The position numbers and the translations under genes are program-made. From the NCBI RefSeq assembly GCF_031454135.1, contig NZ_JAVDQF010000001.1, forward strand, positions 3,162,001 through 3,226,000: a stretch of 64,000 nt of DNA, in the 5' to 3' direction. The notes beneath the pieces are model-generated. The model did not search any database and was not told the origin of the DNA. It worked only from the letters and a program-made list of their open reading frames with translations. Positions 26,528 to 34,722 of the stretch are shown here, one piece after another. Source of the DNA: Arthrobacter russicus. GTDB taxonomy: Bacteria; Actinomycetota; Actinomycetes; Actinomycetales; Micrococcaceae. How positions within the stretch are numbered: position 1 is the first letter of the stretch; each line of letters opens with the position of its first letter.

Positions 26528-26931
26528 CGAGAGTATTCATACGGGACTGACCACTATTGCATGCCGCATGGGTCTAGTGCAGCAGACCCCCCCAAACACG
26601 CCGGAGCGCTTCACCTCAGGGTAAGGCTTTGGCATAATCAACATCCTTCCAGCAGAGACCACAATCCTCATAGTCAATGCGACCCAAACCCTCAGCAGAC
26701 CCGCTTCATTGCGTCCGTGCGTACGACTGGAGTCTTCTTTACGGACGAGCTCGCCGGGCGTGTCGGCGCTGAGTCTTTGTCTGGGCCCGCTCGCAACCGG
26801 CCATAGTCTTTGCATCGTCAGGGATTTCGGACAAGCACTTGGCACTCTCGGGCGAGAGTGCTAACTTAAATAGTGCACAGTTGATACTGCCTATCGAGGT
26901 GGTGGGCAGGTGTGTATAGGAGGTGATTACT
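26528..26931. other. Gene-poor, lower-GC stretch before hsp20
   Basis: About 400 bases of mixed, lower-GC sequence. Apart from the CIRCE-like promoter at its right end I see no gene: the short open frames lack ribosome binding sites and recognisable motifs. The base composition shift suggests the left boundary of an acquired or eroded islet. Confidence 0.5.
26839..26867 (+). promoter_or_regulatory. hsp20 promoter with CIRCE-like operator
   Basis: TTGGCA (26839-26844) and TAACTT (26862-26867) are spaced by 17 bases. Between and over them lies TTGGCACTC-N8-GAGTGCTAA (26839-26864), differing from the HrcA operator CIRCE (TTAGCACTC-N9-GAGTGCTAA) by one base and one spacer base. The core is the palindrome GCACTCTCG-GG-CGAGAGTGC. 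HrcA repression at normal temperature is expected. Confidence 0.8.
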
Positions 26932-27369
26932 GTGCTGCGTTTTGACCCATTTGGCAACGTTGAAGCGATGACCAGGTCTCTTCTAAGCGACGATGGGACG
27001 CGACGCTCCCCTCGGTTCATGCCAATGGACCTTTATAAGGTCGAGGACCATTATGTGGTGGATGCCGATCTACCTGGAATCGATCCGGGCTCCATCGACA
27101 TTTCCGTCGACAACGGTACGCTGAGTATCTCGGCTCAACGCACCGCTCGATCGGATGAAGGCGTGCAGTGGTTGGCCAGCGAACGCTTTTCTGGTCAGTT
27201 CCGTCGCGAACTGACTCTCGGCGAAGGCATTGACCGGGACAATATCACGGCGGTCTACGATAACGGAGTTTTGTCGGTGATCATTCCGTTGGCTGAGAAA
27301 GCGAAGCCTCGGCGGATCGAGATCAGTCACACGGCTAAGACGGCGTCCTCGCAAGCCATCGAATCGTAG
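26932..27369 (+). CDS. Hsp20/alpha-crystallin small heat-shock protein
   Basis: A 145-residue chaperone. The start 'MLRFDPFGNVEAMTRSLL' and the alpha-crystallin domain at about residues 30-125 are typical: 'MDLYKVEDHYVVDADLPGIDPGSIDISV', 'RFSGQFRRELTLG' and the C-terminal strand 'YDNGVLSVIIPLAEKAKPRRIEI' with the A-x-x-x-G-V-L-type motif. It holds unfolding proteins during heat or other stress. The GTG at 26932 is chosen because AGGAGGT ends eight bases upstream. Confidence 0.95.
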   Translation: MLRFDPFGNVEAMTRSLLSDDGTRRSPRFMPMDLYKVEDHYVVDADLPGIDPGSIDISVDNGTLSISAQRTARSDEGVQWLASERFSGQFRRELTLGEGIDRDNITAVYDNGVLSVIIPLAEKAKPRRIEISHTAKTASSQAIES

Positions 27370-27376
27370 CTTAATC

Positions 27377-27416
27377 ATTGGGGTGGGGCGGCGCTGCCGC
27401 CCCACCCCAATCTCTT
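27377..27416 (+). terminator. Rho-independent terminator after hsp20
   Basis: A perfect 16-bp stem ATTGGGGTGGGGCGGC (27377-27392) with its complement at 27396-27411, loop GCT, followed by CTCTTT. Confidence 0.9.
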
Positions 27417-27805
27417 TAAGGACCATTGAAAAAACGCCTTCGTATACGAGACATCAAATACTCAAAGCAACTCAGACACTCAAACACATAGCGCAACACG
27501 TGCGGTCAGTGCGCTCCACTCGGCAAGCACTAGGGGGGAAGGCTGGGGCACCTGAGGCCATTGCCGCAGCGCCGACTGGACTCATTCACGCCGGAATAAT
27601 GCACCAGGCACTTGGGCGCTTCCTGAAGGAAAGAATCCCGAGGGGGACGGGCCTCCCGTTTCCCACTACTATGCGCCCTTTTCACGGTAAAGGCAGCCAC
27701 TTCCATCCGCTATCTTCAGTTGAAGCGGCTGCCCCGATCCTGATGAAAAGAGGCGGACGAGTTTGCTTCGCACCATGGTGGATGATTGCTCAGTAACGTC
27801 TATGG
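27412..27805. other. Gene-free low-GC stretch after hsp20
   Basis: Nearly 400 bases, locally as low as 40% GC (27421-27480). Open frames here lack ribosome binding sites and overlap the terminator. The only structure is a hairpin at 27702-27733 (GGCAGCC/GGCTGCC with an inner CTTC/GAAG). It could hold a small RNA or a decayed gene; I cannot tell which. Confidence 0.5.
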
Positions 27806-27955
27806 TCACTCGCTCGGCGTGTTATGGGGTTGGTCGTCGGCTTGATGTTTGCGGCGTTGATGACCTCGCACTGCCCACGTGGTCACCCCGATAATGACCG
27901 CCAAGGCCAAGATGGCGATGAGGATTAGCCCGAAGTAGGGATATGGTGCCTCCAC
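27806..27955 (-). CDS. 49-residue single-helix membrane protein
   Basis: A short gene with a GTG start and an AAGGA ribosome binding site five bases upstream. It encodes one clear membrane helix (about residues 8-29, 'FGLILIAILALAVIIGVTTW') and a charged His/Asp-rich tail. It starts ten bases after the end of the SRPBCC gene on the same strand, so both are probably in one transcript. The function is unknown; small membrane proteins of this kind often modulate larger membrane partners. Confidence 0.7.
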   Translation of the reverse strand: MEAPYPYFGLILIAILALAVIIGVTTWAVRGHQRRKHQADDQPHNTPSE

Positions 27956-27964
27956 AATCCTTCC

Positions 27965-28564
27965 CTACGACCTTTCTTGGCTTTGCTTGTCCCAGGTGGG
28001 CGTATTAGGTTCGCCTGTTCCGGTCCCAGCTGGCATGTAGGGTTCGGCAGGGTCCCCAAGCGGTTCATCGGTCGCCGGATAGTCCGCACTACCTGCAACG
28101 GTTTCGGTACGGTCATTGTCGATGTGACCGCGCCACTGTCCGGTTTCCTGACCACGATCTTCAATGAATTCTTTGAAATTGTCCAGGTCCTTCCTCACCG
28201 CAGCATGGTCCATGGTGAAGATCGACGCTGCCGTTTCGAGGATCCCGGAAGGCTCCCAAACGATTTCAACAGCGACCCGCGTCGCGTTGGTGCCGAGACT
28301 CTCGAAGCTTATTTGTCCACGGTTTTTAACGCCGTCCATACTGGACCAGCGCACGAGGTGATCGGGCCGTTGCTCTTCGATCTTCGCGTCGAACTCGCGC
28401 CGGACGCCCGCGATCGTTGCAATGAACCGCACCACTTCGTCATTGAGCTGCTCAACCTCATCGACACTCGACATGAATTTTGGAAAGTCTTCCTACTGGG
28501 TCCACTGGTTATAGGCTGTCGAAATGTCCACATTGACGTCGATCGATTCTTTGATGCTAGTCAT
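27965..28564 (-). pseudogene. SRPBCC/cyclase-dehydrase family gene interrupted by an in-frame TAG
   Basis: The ATG at 28564 has a good AGGAGG site and begins 'MTSIKESIDVNVDISTAYNQ', then TAG at 28493-28495 (codon 24), then the same frame continues 'EDFPKFMSSVDEVEQLNDEVV' for another 175 codons. Intact relatives read 'YNQWTQFEEFPRFM', so the stop stands where Phe or Tyr is expected. The rest is a normal START-like lipid/polyketide-binding domain with 'GVRREFDAKIEEQRPDHLVRWSS'. Reinitiation at the ATG at 28474 would lack the first strand. It is a pseudogene, a readthrough gene or a sequencing error. Confidence 0.85.
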
Positions 28565-28645
28565 TGGAACCTCCTGAAATAGATGCGTTAAGCCATTGAG
28601 GTTCGGCGCGAAGCGCTTCGCCCCGAACCCTACTGGTTTTGACCT

Positions 28646-28849
28646 TTAGCCGTCGTTTCGGTGGCTGTTCCCACCGCCGCGGACTTTCGCCTCGTGCGGC
28701 TCAGCTTCAGCGCCCTTTCGACCCGCCTCGTGGGGGTCGGCACCGTTTTCAGTGCCGAAGCTGCCAGTGCTCGCTTCGCCACCTTTACGCGCTTGCTCTG
28801 CGGTATCTTGACGATTCCCGAATTGTCCCGAGTTCTTGTTATCAGCCAT
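28646..28849 (-). CDS. KGG-repeat general stress protein
   Basis: A 67-residue, very hydrophilic protein rich in Gly, Lys, Glu and Asn. 'RQDTAEQARKGGEAS' and 'PHEAGRKGAEAEP' are copies of the KGG motif found in stress-induced proteins such as Bacillus GsiB and fungal Con-10. It is likely disordered and made in stationary phase or desiccation. The ATG at 28849 has an AAGGAG site. Together with hsp20 and the SRPBCC gene it makes a stress-related islet. Confidence 0.88.
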   Translation of the reverse strand: MADNKNSGQFGNRQDTAEQARKGGEASTGSFGTENGADPHEAGRKGAEAEPHEAKVRGGGNSHRNDG

Positions 28850-29095
28850 GATGATCTCCTTTTCGGTTGGCCGTTCTTCAAGCCGACCAAGAGACCCCCA
28901 GACCTGAAAGCCCCTGCCGCGATCCCCAAGGACGGTGTACCATGTCAACGCTTACGGACCTGCGATGAAACGGCCCCGTCGCCTCGGCTGCGCCAGCGGC
29001 CGATCGGCTTTGGGGCACGGTGCCGCTACACCACTCTGGCGGTCTCGGTCTCCTCTGATTCCTCTGGGGACTGATCAGGCCCAACCTCCGCGAAG

Positions 29096-29782
29096 TTAGT
29101 TGCCAAGCAGGCTGACCCGGCGACCGCCGTGTTCGACGCTGCCCAGCAGGGTCCAACCGGCGTCGGCGGCATAGCGGTGCAATGGCTCGGAACCCAGCCG
29201 GGCCCAATCGAAGGTCTCGCTGCTCCGGCCGGCCGAATCGACCAGGATCGCTTGGTAGCGTGCTTCCAACCGCTTCAGCGGATCGGTTTCCACGATCAGC
29301 CGGGCACCGGGGGCCGCGATGCTGAGCAGCTGGCCCAGCAGTGCCTGCGGGTCGCCGCCGATGCCGATATTGCCGTCCAAGAGGAGCAAGGTCTGGAAGT
29401 CCCCGGGCAGCGGGTCGAAAATCGATTGTTCGAACACCGTGGCGCCCTGGCTTCTGGCCCGGGCGGCGGCCAGCGGGTTCGAATCCACCCCGTAAGCGGC
29501 CAAGCCGAGGTCTTCGGCGGCGACCAGCATCCGGCCGGGTCCGCATCCGATGTCCAGCACCGGACCGCGGGCGCCGCGCAACAGGGAACGTTCGAAGTCG
29601 TTCGCCCGGACCAACCAGTCCTGGACCCGGTAATGCACCGCGGGGACCGCCCCGGAGACATCGAGCACGCTGAGTTTCCCCTGGCCCACCGCGAGCGCGC
29701 GGGCATACGGTTCCGCCGAACCCCGGCCGAAAGTGTGCCGGGAGCCCGGTGACAGTCTGCTGGACACCAATTCGGCGCTCAT
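29096..29782 (-). CDS. Class I SAM-dependent methyltransferase
   Basis: A 228-residue enzyme with the SAM-binding loop 'GPVLDIGCGPGRMLVA' at about residues 72-87, an acidic post-strand-2 residue in 'AAYGVDSNPLAA' and 'TLLLLDGNIGIGGDPQALL' as the fourth strand. The N-terminal 70 residues are variable and may bind the substrate. It is the last gene of a three-gene operon; its ATG overlaps the preceding stop (ATGA). The substrate is unknown; the operon suggests a sugar or glycoconjugate. Confidence 0.85.
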   Translation of the reverse strand: MSAELVSSRLSPGSRHTFGRGSAEPYARALAVGQGKLSVLDVSGAVPAVHYRVQDWLVRANDFERSLLRGARGPVLDIGCGPGRMLVAAEDLGLAAYGVDSNPLAAARARSQGATVFEQSIFDPLPGDFQTLLLLDGNIGIGGDPQALLGQLLSIAAPGARLIVETDPLKRLEARYQAILVDSAGRSSETFDWARLGSEPLHRYAADAGWTLLGSVEHGGRRVSLLGN

Positions 29783-30486
29783 CGGAGCGCTCCGAGATCT
29801 TCCCGCTGGACGGCGGCTTCGGCTGGACCTGCGACGACTGCGGGGCCGGCAGCGAACGAGGCCACGTGTGCCGCGAAGCGGCTGCCCGGGCAGAGCCGCG
29901 CCACATGCTGCGCGTCCTCGAAATAGTCGACGTCGCGCAACTGCGGCAGCAACCCCACGGCCAGGCCGGCGTCGGTCAGCCGGTCGTGCTGGGCCTGCCC
30001 GGTGAATCCGGTGGACATCGGCACACCCCGGATCAACTCCGGGTCCGGCTCGGCGAGGGCCAGGGCCCAGAAGCCGCCGTCGTCGGCCAAGCCCAACCAG
30101 GCATCGTGCCTGGGCTGCTCCGCGGACCAGTCGTCGAACATCGATTGCAGGTCCGCAGCGGTGAACTGCGGGGTGTCCATGCCCAGGATCAGCAGGGGGC
30201 CAGCGCTGGCGGTGCAGATCGCGGCCAGCCGCTCGTCCAGACCGCCGGCGGCCTGCGGGACCAGCTCGAAGCCTGCCGCATCGGATTCCCGGGCAGTGCC
30301 CTGGAAGACCAGCAAGCGGCGGCCGGCCGGCAGGGAACGGACCGTGTCCAGGGTTTGGCTCAGGCTGCTTTGCGCCAAGGCCGCGGCCTGGACCGGACGC
30401 AGCGGCGGGGTCAACCGGGTTTTCGCTTTCCCGGGCAGGCACTCCTTGGCGATCACCGCCACGGCGAGTTCGGCCGCGCGGCTCAT
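29779..30486 (-). CDS. TIGR04282 (DUF2064) family glycosyltransferase-like protein
   Basis: A 235-residue nucleotidyl/glycosyltransferase-fold protein. 'VAVIAKECLPGKAKTRLTPPL' is the family's opening motif (similar to CofC/MobA-type P-loops), 'GPLLILGMDTPQFTAADL' holds the central D-x-x-x acidic site and 'GLADDGGFWALAL' the second. This family was described as radical-SAM/selenodomain-associated transferase 1 and later linked to arsenosugar synthesis in other bacteria. It overlaps both neighbours by ATGA, so the three proteins are made together. Confidence 0.85.
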   Translation of the reverse strand: MSRAAELAVAVIAKECLPGKAKTRLTPPLRPVQAAALAQSSLSQTLDTVRSLPAGRRLLVFQGTARESDAAGFELVPQAAGGLDERLAAICTASAGPLLILGMDTPQFTAADLQSMFDDWSAEQPRHDAWLGLADDGGFWALALAEPDPELIRGVPMSTGFTGQAQHDRLTDAGLAVGLLPQLRDVDYFEDAQHVARLCPGSRFAAHVASFAAGPAVVAGPAEAAVQREDLGALR

Positions 30487-31175
30487 GGCCGGGCCCGATC
30501 CGGGGTTGCGGCCCGGTCCGCGGCATGCGCTCGCAGTTGCCGGGACATGTCGGCGACCGCAGTCAGCGTGCCGCGCAACGTGCCGGTGACTTTCGACTTG
30601 CCGTCCCGGAGCCGGTAGGGGACCGGCCGTTCGATCACCCGCCAGCCAGCACGGTGCCCGGCGAGCACCATTTCCAGTGGATAGCCGCTGCGCCGGTCCT
30701 GCAGGCCCAAGCCGAGCAGAGCTTCGCGCCGGGCCAGGCGGAGCGGGCCCAGATCGGTCAGCGGATAGCCGGTCGCCCGGCGGATCCGGCGGGCCAGGAA
30801 CCGGTTCGCGAGCCGGGCGTGCAATGGCCAGGCCCCGGGCTCGGCTTGTCTGGCACCGAGCACCAAATCGGCTTCGCCGGCATCGACCAGGGTGCGGAAC
30901 CCGTGCAGCAGACCCGGGTCGAGCGAGGCATCGGCGTCGCAGAAGGCCACCAGCGGGGCGGTCGCGGCGAGCAAACCGGCGTGCGCCGCGCTGCCGAAGC
31001 CGCGGCGGCTTTCGGACACCACCAGGGCGCCAGCCGCGGCGGCGATCTCCGCGGAACCGTCGGTGCTCCCGTTGTCCACCACGATCGCCCTGGAGCCAGG
31101 GGGCAACGCGGCCAGGACGGTGGGCAGGGCCGCCGCCTCGTTGAGGCAAGGGAGCACGATATCGATCTGGTTCAC
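30483..31175 (-). CDS. Family 2 glycosyltransferase (TIGR04283/DPM1-like)
   Basis: A 230-residue GT-A enzyme: 'IDIVLPCLNEAAALPTVL' start, 'IVVDNGSTDGSAEIA' (nucleotide-binding Asp) and 'APLVAFCDADASLDPG' (metal-binding DxD). 'VIERPVPYRLRDGKSKVTGT' near the end resembles polyprenyl-phosphate glycosyltransferases. There are no membrane helices. The GTG at 31175 is the first start in frame before the fold begins. It is the first gene of the operon with the TIGR04282 protein and a methyltransferase, divergent from a two-component system. Confidence 0.87.
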   Translation of the reverse strand: MNQIDIVLPCLNEAAALPTVLAALPPGSRAIVVDNGSTDGSAEIAAAAGALVVSESRRGFGSAAHAGLLAATAPLVAFCDADASLDPGLLHGFRTLVDAGEADLVLGARQAEPGAWPLHARLANRFLARRIRRATGYPLTDLGPLRLARREALLGLGLQDRRSGYPLEMVLAGHRAGWRVIERPVPYRLRDGKSKVTGTLRGTLTAVADMSRQLRAHAADRAATPDRARP

Positions 31176-31274
31176 TCTTCGACGGTAGATTCCGAACCTG
31201 CGTGTCCGCTGCCCTAAATCATTACGTAACCGGGACGCTTGGCGGCAACACCGGTTCTGCGCGGCCGGGAATCT

Positions 31275-31289
31275 TATGCTTGGAAGGTG
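31275..31289 (+). promoter_or_regulatory. -10 box consistent with a leaderless response regulator mRNA
   Basis: TATGCT (31275-31280) ends six bases before the GTG at 31287, and no spaced ribosome binding site is present (GGAAG directly abuts the GTG). This arrangement fits a leaderless transcript, common in actinobacteria. No good -35 box is seen. Confidence 0.4.
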
Positions 31290-32018
31290 AACACTACGCA
31301 GGGGCCGGCCACGCCGGAGGCCGGCAATCGCAAGATCCTTCTCGTCGAGGACGAAGAAGTGATCGCCCAAGTGGTGCGCGATTATCTGGTCAAGGCCGGC
31401 TACCAGGTGGAACAGGCCAGTGATGGTTTCACCGCATTGCACCTGGCCGGTTCCACGCATCCGGACCTGATCATCCTGGACCGGATGCTGCCCGGCCTGG
31501 ACGGCGCCGAGGTTTGCCGCCGGATCCGCCAGACCATGAGCATGCCGATCATCCTGCTGACCGCCTTGGGCACCGAAGACGATCGGATCCTCGGCTTGGA
31601 GATGGGTGCCGACGACTATGTGACCAAGCCGTTCTCACCGCGCGAGTTGGTACTCCGGGTCAATTCGGTGCTGCGCCGCAGCGTCAAGGAATTCACCCCG
31701 GAACCGATCGTCGAGCTGGCCGGTTTTTCCCTCAACCCGGCCTCCCGGGTGGTCAGTCTGGACGGCGTCGAACTGGCGTTGACCGCGCGGGAATTCGATT
31801 TGCTGGCCTTTTTCTTGCGCCGGCCGAACCAGGTTTTCAGCCGGGAGGATTTGATCCGCGCCGTCTGGGGCTGGGACTTCGGCGATCTGTCCACGGTGAC
31901 CGTGCACGTGCGCCGATTGCGCGAAAAAATCGAGAAGAACCCGACCAAGCCGGTCTTCCTGCACACGGTTTGGGGTGTCGGGTACCGGTTCGACGCCCCG
32001 GGTGGCGGCAGCCAGTGA
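31287..32018 (+). CDS. OmpR-family DNA-binding response regulator
   Basis: A 243-residue regulator. The receiver domain (about 16-130) has the acidic pocket 'VEDEE', phospho-acceptor Asp65 in 'LIILDRMLPG', Thr in 'LLTALG' and Lys in 'VTKPFSP'. The winged-helix domain (about 145-240) contains 'LTAREFDLLAFFLRRPNQVFSREDLI' and 'VTVHVRRLREKIEKNP...VWGVGYRF'. The GTG is the likely start. The sensor kinase gene follows 16 bases downstream, and a molybdoenzyme gene follows that. Confidence 0.95.
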   Translation: MNTTQGPATPEAGNRKILLVEDEEVIAQVVRDYLVKAGYQVEQASDGFTALHLAGSTHPDLIILDRMLPGLDGAEVCRRIRQTMSMPIILLTALGTEDDRILGLEMGADDYVTKPFSPRELVLRVNSVLRRSVKEFTPEPIVELAGFSLNPASRVVSLDGVELALTAREFDLLAFFLRRPNQVFSREDLIRAVWGWDFGDLSTVTVHVRRLREKIEKNPTKPVFLHTVWGVGYRFDAPGGGSQ

Positions 32019-32034
32019 GGACCGGGGGAGCGCT

Positions 32035-33159
32035 GTGGCACTGAGCCAGTTTTTGACGATCTTCGGCTGGGTCCTGGGCTGGGCGCTGGCGATCGGTGCG
32101 ATCACGCTGCTGTTGCTGCGGCTTTTGCGCCGGGCCTCGATCGTGCTGCAAGTGTGCCTGGTGGTCGTCGCCACAGTGGCGGTCCTGGTGGCCGGAATGG
32201 TCAGCGCGTCCAACGCGATGTACATTTCCGCGCAGAACCTGGAAATCATCTGGTACATCGTCGGCACCGCCTCGATCGTCGCGGTCGCGGTGGCCTCGGT
32301 GCTGGGACTCGGCCTGGCGCGCTACACGACGGGTTTGACCAATGCGGCGCATCGGATCGGTCTGGGCCAAACGGTTTCGCCGGAGCAGAGCATGAGTTCC
32401 GAATTCAGCAGGCTGGCCCAGGAGCTGCAAGCCACCAGCGAGAAACTGGAGGCCTCCCGGCAGCGGGAAGCCGCGATGGAGGAGGCCCGGCGCGAGCTGG
32501 TCTCCTGGGTATCGCACGATCTGCGCACTCCGCTGGCCAGCATGAAAGCGATGACCGAAGCCCTGGAAGACGGCGTGGTCACCGATGTTTCCGATTACCA
32601 CCGGAAGATCATCGCGCAGGCCGACCAGATGGCGGTCCTGGTCAACGATCTGTTGGAACTGTCCAAGATCCAGTCGGGTTCGCTGGTGCTGCACACTGGG
32701 CCGATCGACCTCTACGACCTGGTTTCCGATGCGATCGCCGACCTGGCGCCGCTCGCCGCGGCCAAAGGCATCACGGTCCAAGGCGACGACGTCGGCTCCA
32801 CCGTGGTCGATGCGGACAGCGCCTTGATCTCCCGGGTGATCCGGAACCTGATCGTCAATGCGATCAGCTACTCGCCGGAACGCAGCACCGTCCGGCTGGC
32901 CGCGTCCAGCGACGCCGGGGATGCGCTGATCCAGGTCAGCGACGAATGCGGCGGCATCGACGAAGCCGATCTGGACCGGCTTTTCGAGATGGGTTGGCGC
33001 AAGAGCACTGAGCGGTCCAGCTCGGCGTTCAGCGGAGCCGGCGTCGGTTTGAGCACGGTGGCCGGAATTCTGGCCGCGCATTCCGGAAGCGTCTCGGTGC
33101 AGAACACCGGCCACGGTTGCCGGTTCACCGTGCGGATCCCGAAAGCGATGCCGGAGTGA
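32035..33159 (+). CDS. Sensor histidine kinase
   Basis: A 374-residue membrane kinase with three predicted helices (about 8-30, 36-56 and 69-95), a HAMP-like linker, and a HisKA domain with His161 in 'SWVSHDLRTPLAS'. The ATPase domain has the N box 'RVIRNLIVNAISYSPE', the G1 box 'VSDECGGI' and G2 'GAGVGLSTV'. With hardly any extracellular loop it probably senses a membrane or internal signal. It partners the response regulator upstream and overlaps the molybdoenzyme gene by GTGA, suggesting it controls or responds to that enzyme. Confidence 0.95.
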   Translation: MALSQFLTIFGWVLGWALAIGAITLLLLRLLRRASIVLQVCLVVVATVAVLVAGMVSASNAMYISAQNLEIIWYIVGTASIVAVAVASVLGLGLARYTTGLTNAAHRIGLGQTVSPEQSMSSEFSRLAQELQATSEKLEASRQREAAMEEARRELVSWVSHDLRTPLASMKAMTEALEDGVVTDVSDYHRKIIAQADQMAVLVNDLLELSKIQSGSLVLHTGPIDLYDLVSDAIADLAPLAAAKGITVQGDDVGSTVVDADSALISRVIRNLIVNAISYSPERSTVRLAASSDAGDALIQVSDECGGIDEADLDRLFEMGWRKSTERSSSAFSGAGVGLSTVAGILAAHSGSVSVQNTGHGCRFTVRIPKAMPE

Positions 33160-34697
33160 GCCAGCGGGTGCTCGACGGTTGGGCGTTCCTGTCCGGGGTG
33201 CTCGCGGTGGCTTTCGGGGTCCTGGCCGGCGAACTGCTGGCCGGGTGGCTGAGCCCCTCGGTTTCCCCGGTGAGCGCAGTCGGGTCGATGGTGATCGACG
33301 GATTGCCGCCGGGGGTCAAAGACCTGGCGATCTCGCTCTTCGGCACTGCGGACAAAGTCGTCTTCCTGCTGGTCATGGCCGTGGTCATCGGGGTTGCCGC
33401 CGGACTGGCCGGGGTGTTCGAAGCGCACCGGAAGAATGCCGGCTGGCTGCTGGTCGCGGGGTTCGGCCTGCTCGGCGCGGCTGCGGTCTTCGCCCGGGCG
33501 CAGGGGAACACGGTCGCGCTGGCGCCGCCGGTTGTGGCAGCGCTGCTGTCCGTGGCCCTGCTGCGGATCGCGATCGCCCGGTTGCGCGATTGGCGGACGG
33601 CTCAGGCTGATCCGACGGTTTCGCTCGAGACCGGACGACGGCGTTTCTTCCAAGTCCTCGGAGCAAGCGCGGCCGGGGCGCTGCTCACCGGTCTGGCAAC
33701 CGGCGTGGTGCGCGGCTCGGTGGCCAGCTACCAGGCGGCCCGGGACAAATTGAAGCTCCCGGCACCGGCTGAGCCGGCCGCGCCGATCCCGGCCGCGGCC
33801 CAGCTCGAGGTGCCCGGTTTGCGTCCTCTGGTGATCCCGAACGACCAGTTCTACCGGATCGACACCGCGCTCGCGGTGCCGGTGATCAATCCGGACGACT
33901 GGCAGCTCAAAATCACCGGGATGGTGGATCGGGAGGTCAGCATCACCATGGCCGAGCTGTTGGCGCAGCCAATGATCGAGCGCTATGTGACGATCGCCTG
34001 CGTGTCCAACGAGGTCGGCGGCGATCTGATCGGCAACGCCCGTTGGCTCGGTTGGCCAGTCCGCGAATTCCTGGCCCGGGCCGGCGTGCAGCCGGGGGCG
34101 GACATGGTGCTTTCGCGTTCCCAGGACGGATTCACCGCGAGCACGCCGATCGAGGCGCTCACCGACGACCGGGACTCGATCATCGCGGTGGGCATGAACG
34201 GGCAGTTGCTGCCTCTGGAACACGGCTTCCCGGCCCGGCTGATCGTGCCCGGGCTGTACGGCTACGTCTCGGCGACCAAATGGCTCACCGAGCTGAAGGT
34301 GACCACCTTCCAAGCAGATCTGGCCTACTGGTCGACCCGGGGTTGGTCGGAACGGGGGCCGATCAAGCAGTCATCCCGGATCGACACGCCGCGTTCCGGA
34401 GCCGCGGTGTCCTCCGGGAAGCTCGTCCTGGCGGGCAGTGCCTGGGCGCAGACCACCGGGATTTCCGAGGTCCAGGTGCAGGTCGACGACGGCCAATGGC
34501 AGAGTGCCACGCTCGCGGCCGGGATTTCCAAGGACACCTGGGTGCAGTGGAGCGCCGCCGTGGAGGTCGCCCCGGGACAGCACCGGGTGCAGGTCCGATC
34601 GGTCGACGCCGCCGGGCAGCCGCAGCGCGCGGAGTATGCGGCGCCGGCTCCGGACGGCTCCAGCGGTTACCACGCGATCCGGATCAACGCGCAATAG
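33156..34697 (+). CDS. Membrane-anchored sulfite-oxidase-family molybdoenzyme
   Basis: A 513-residue protein. The N-terminal 145 residues hold about four membrane helices, then 'GRRRFFQVLGASAAGALLTG' (Tat-like, about 160-178) precedes the exported molybdopterin domain with the ligand Cys282 in 'YVTIACVSNEVGG' and the family block 'HGFPARLIVPGLYGYVSATKWL'. A C-terminal Mo-co dimerisation domain (about 405-513) has 'GSAWAQTTGISEVQVQVDDGQWQ'. The substrate is unknown. Translation is coupled to the sensor kinase, forming a three-gene unit. Confidence 0.92.
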   Translation: MSQRVLDGWAFLSGVLAVAFGVLAGELLAGWLSPSVSPVSAVGSMVIDGLPPGVKDLAISLFGTADKVVFLLVMAVVIGVAAGLAGVFEAHRKNAGWLLVAGFGLLGAAAVFARAQGNTVALAPPVVAALLSVALLRIAIARLRDWRTAQADPTVSLETGRRRFFQVLGASAAGALLTGLATGVVRGSVASYQAARDKLKLPAPAEPAAPIPAAAQLEVPGLRPLVIPNDQFYRIDTALAVPVINPDDWQLKITGMVDREVSITMAELLAQPMIERYVTIACVSNEVGGDLIGNARWLGWPVREFLARAGVQPGADMVLSRSQDGFTASTPIEALTDDRDSIIAVGMNGQLLPLEHGFPARLIVPGLYGYVSATKWLTELKVTTFQADLAYWSTRGWSERGPIKQSSRIDTPRSGAAVSSGKLVLAGSAWAQTTGISEVQVQVDDGQWQSATLAAGISKDTWVQWSAAVEVAPGQHRVQVRSVDAAGQPQRAEYAAPAPDGSSGYHAIRINAQ

Positions 34698-34722
34698 CGG
34701 TAGTGGCGCTGCTCGGAGTCTG

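Noticed and set aside
26537-26845. 102-codon minus-strand frame before hsp20
   Set aside because: It overlaps the CIRCE-like operator, has odd composition and no recognisable domain. A decayed gene cannot be excluded but cannot be supported.
27383-27796. 137-codon plus-strand frame after hsp20
   Set aside because: It begins inside the hsp20 terminator, has no ribosome binding site and shows no protein-like pattern.
31239-31286. Upstream ATG extension of the response regulator
   Set aside because: It would add 16 residues not seen in the family and contains the likely -10 box; the GTG at 31287 is favoured.
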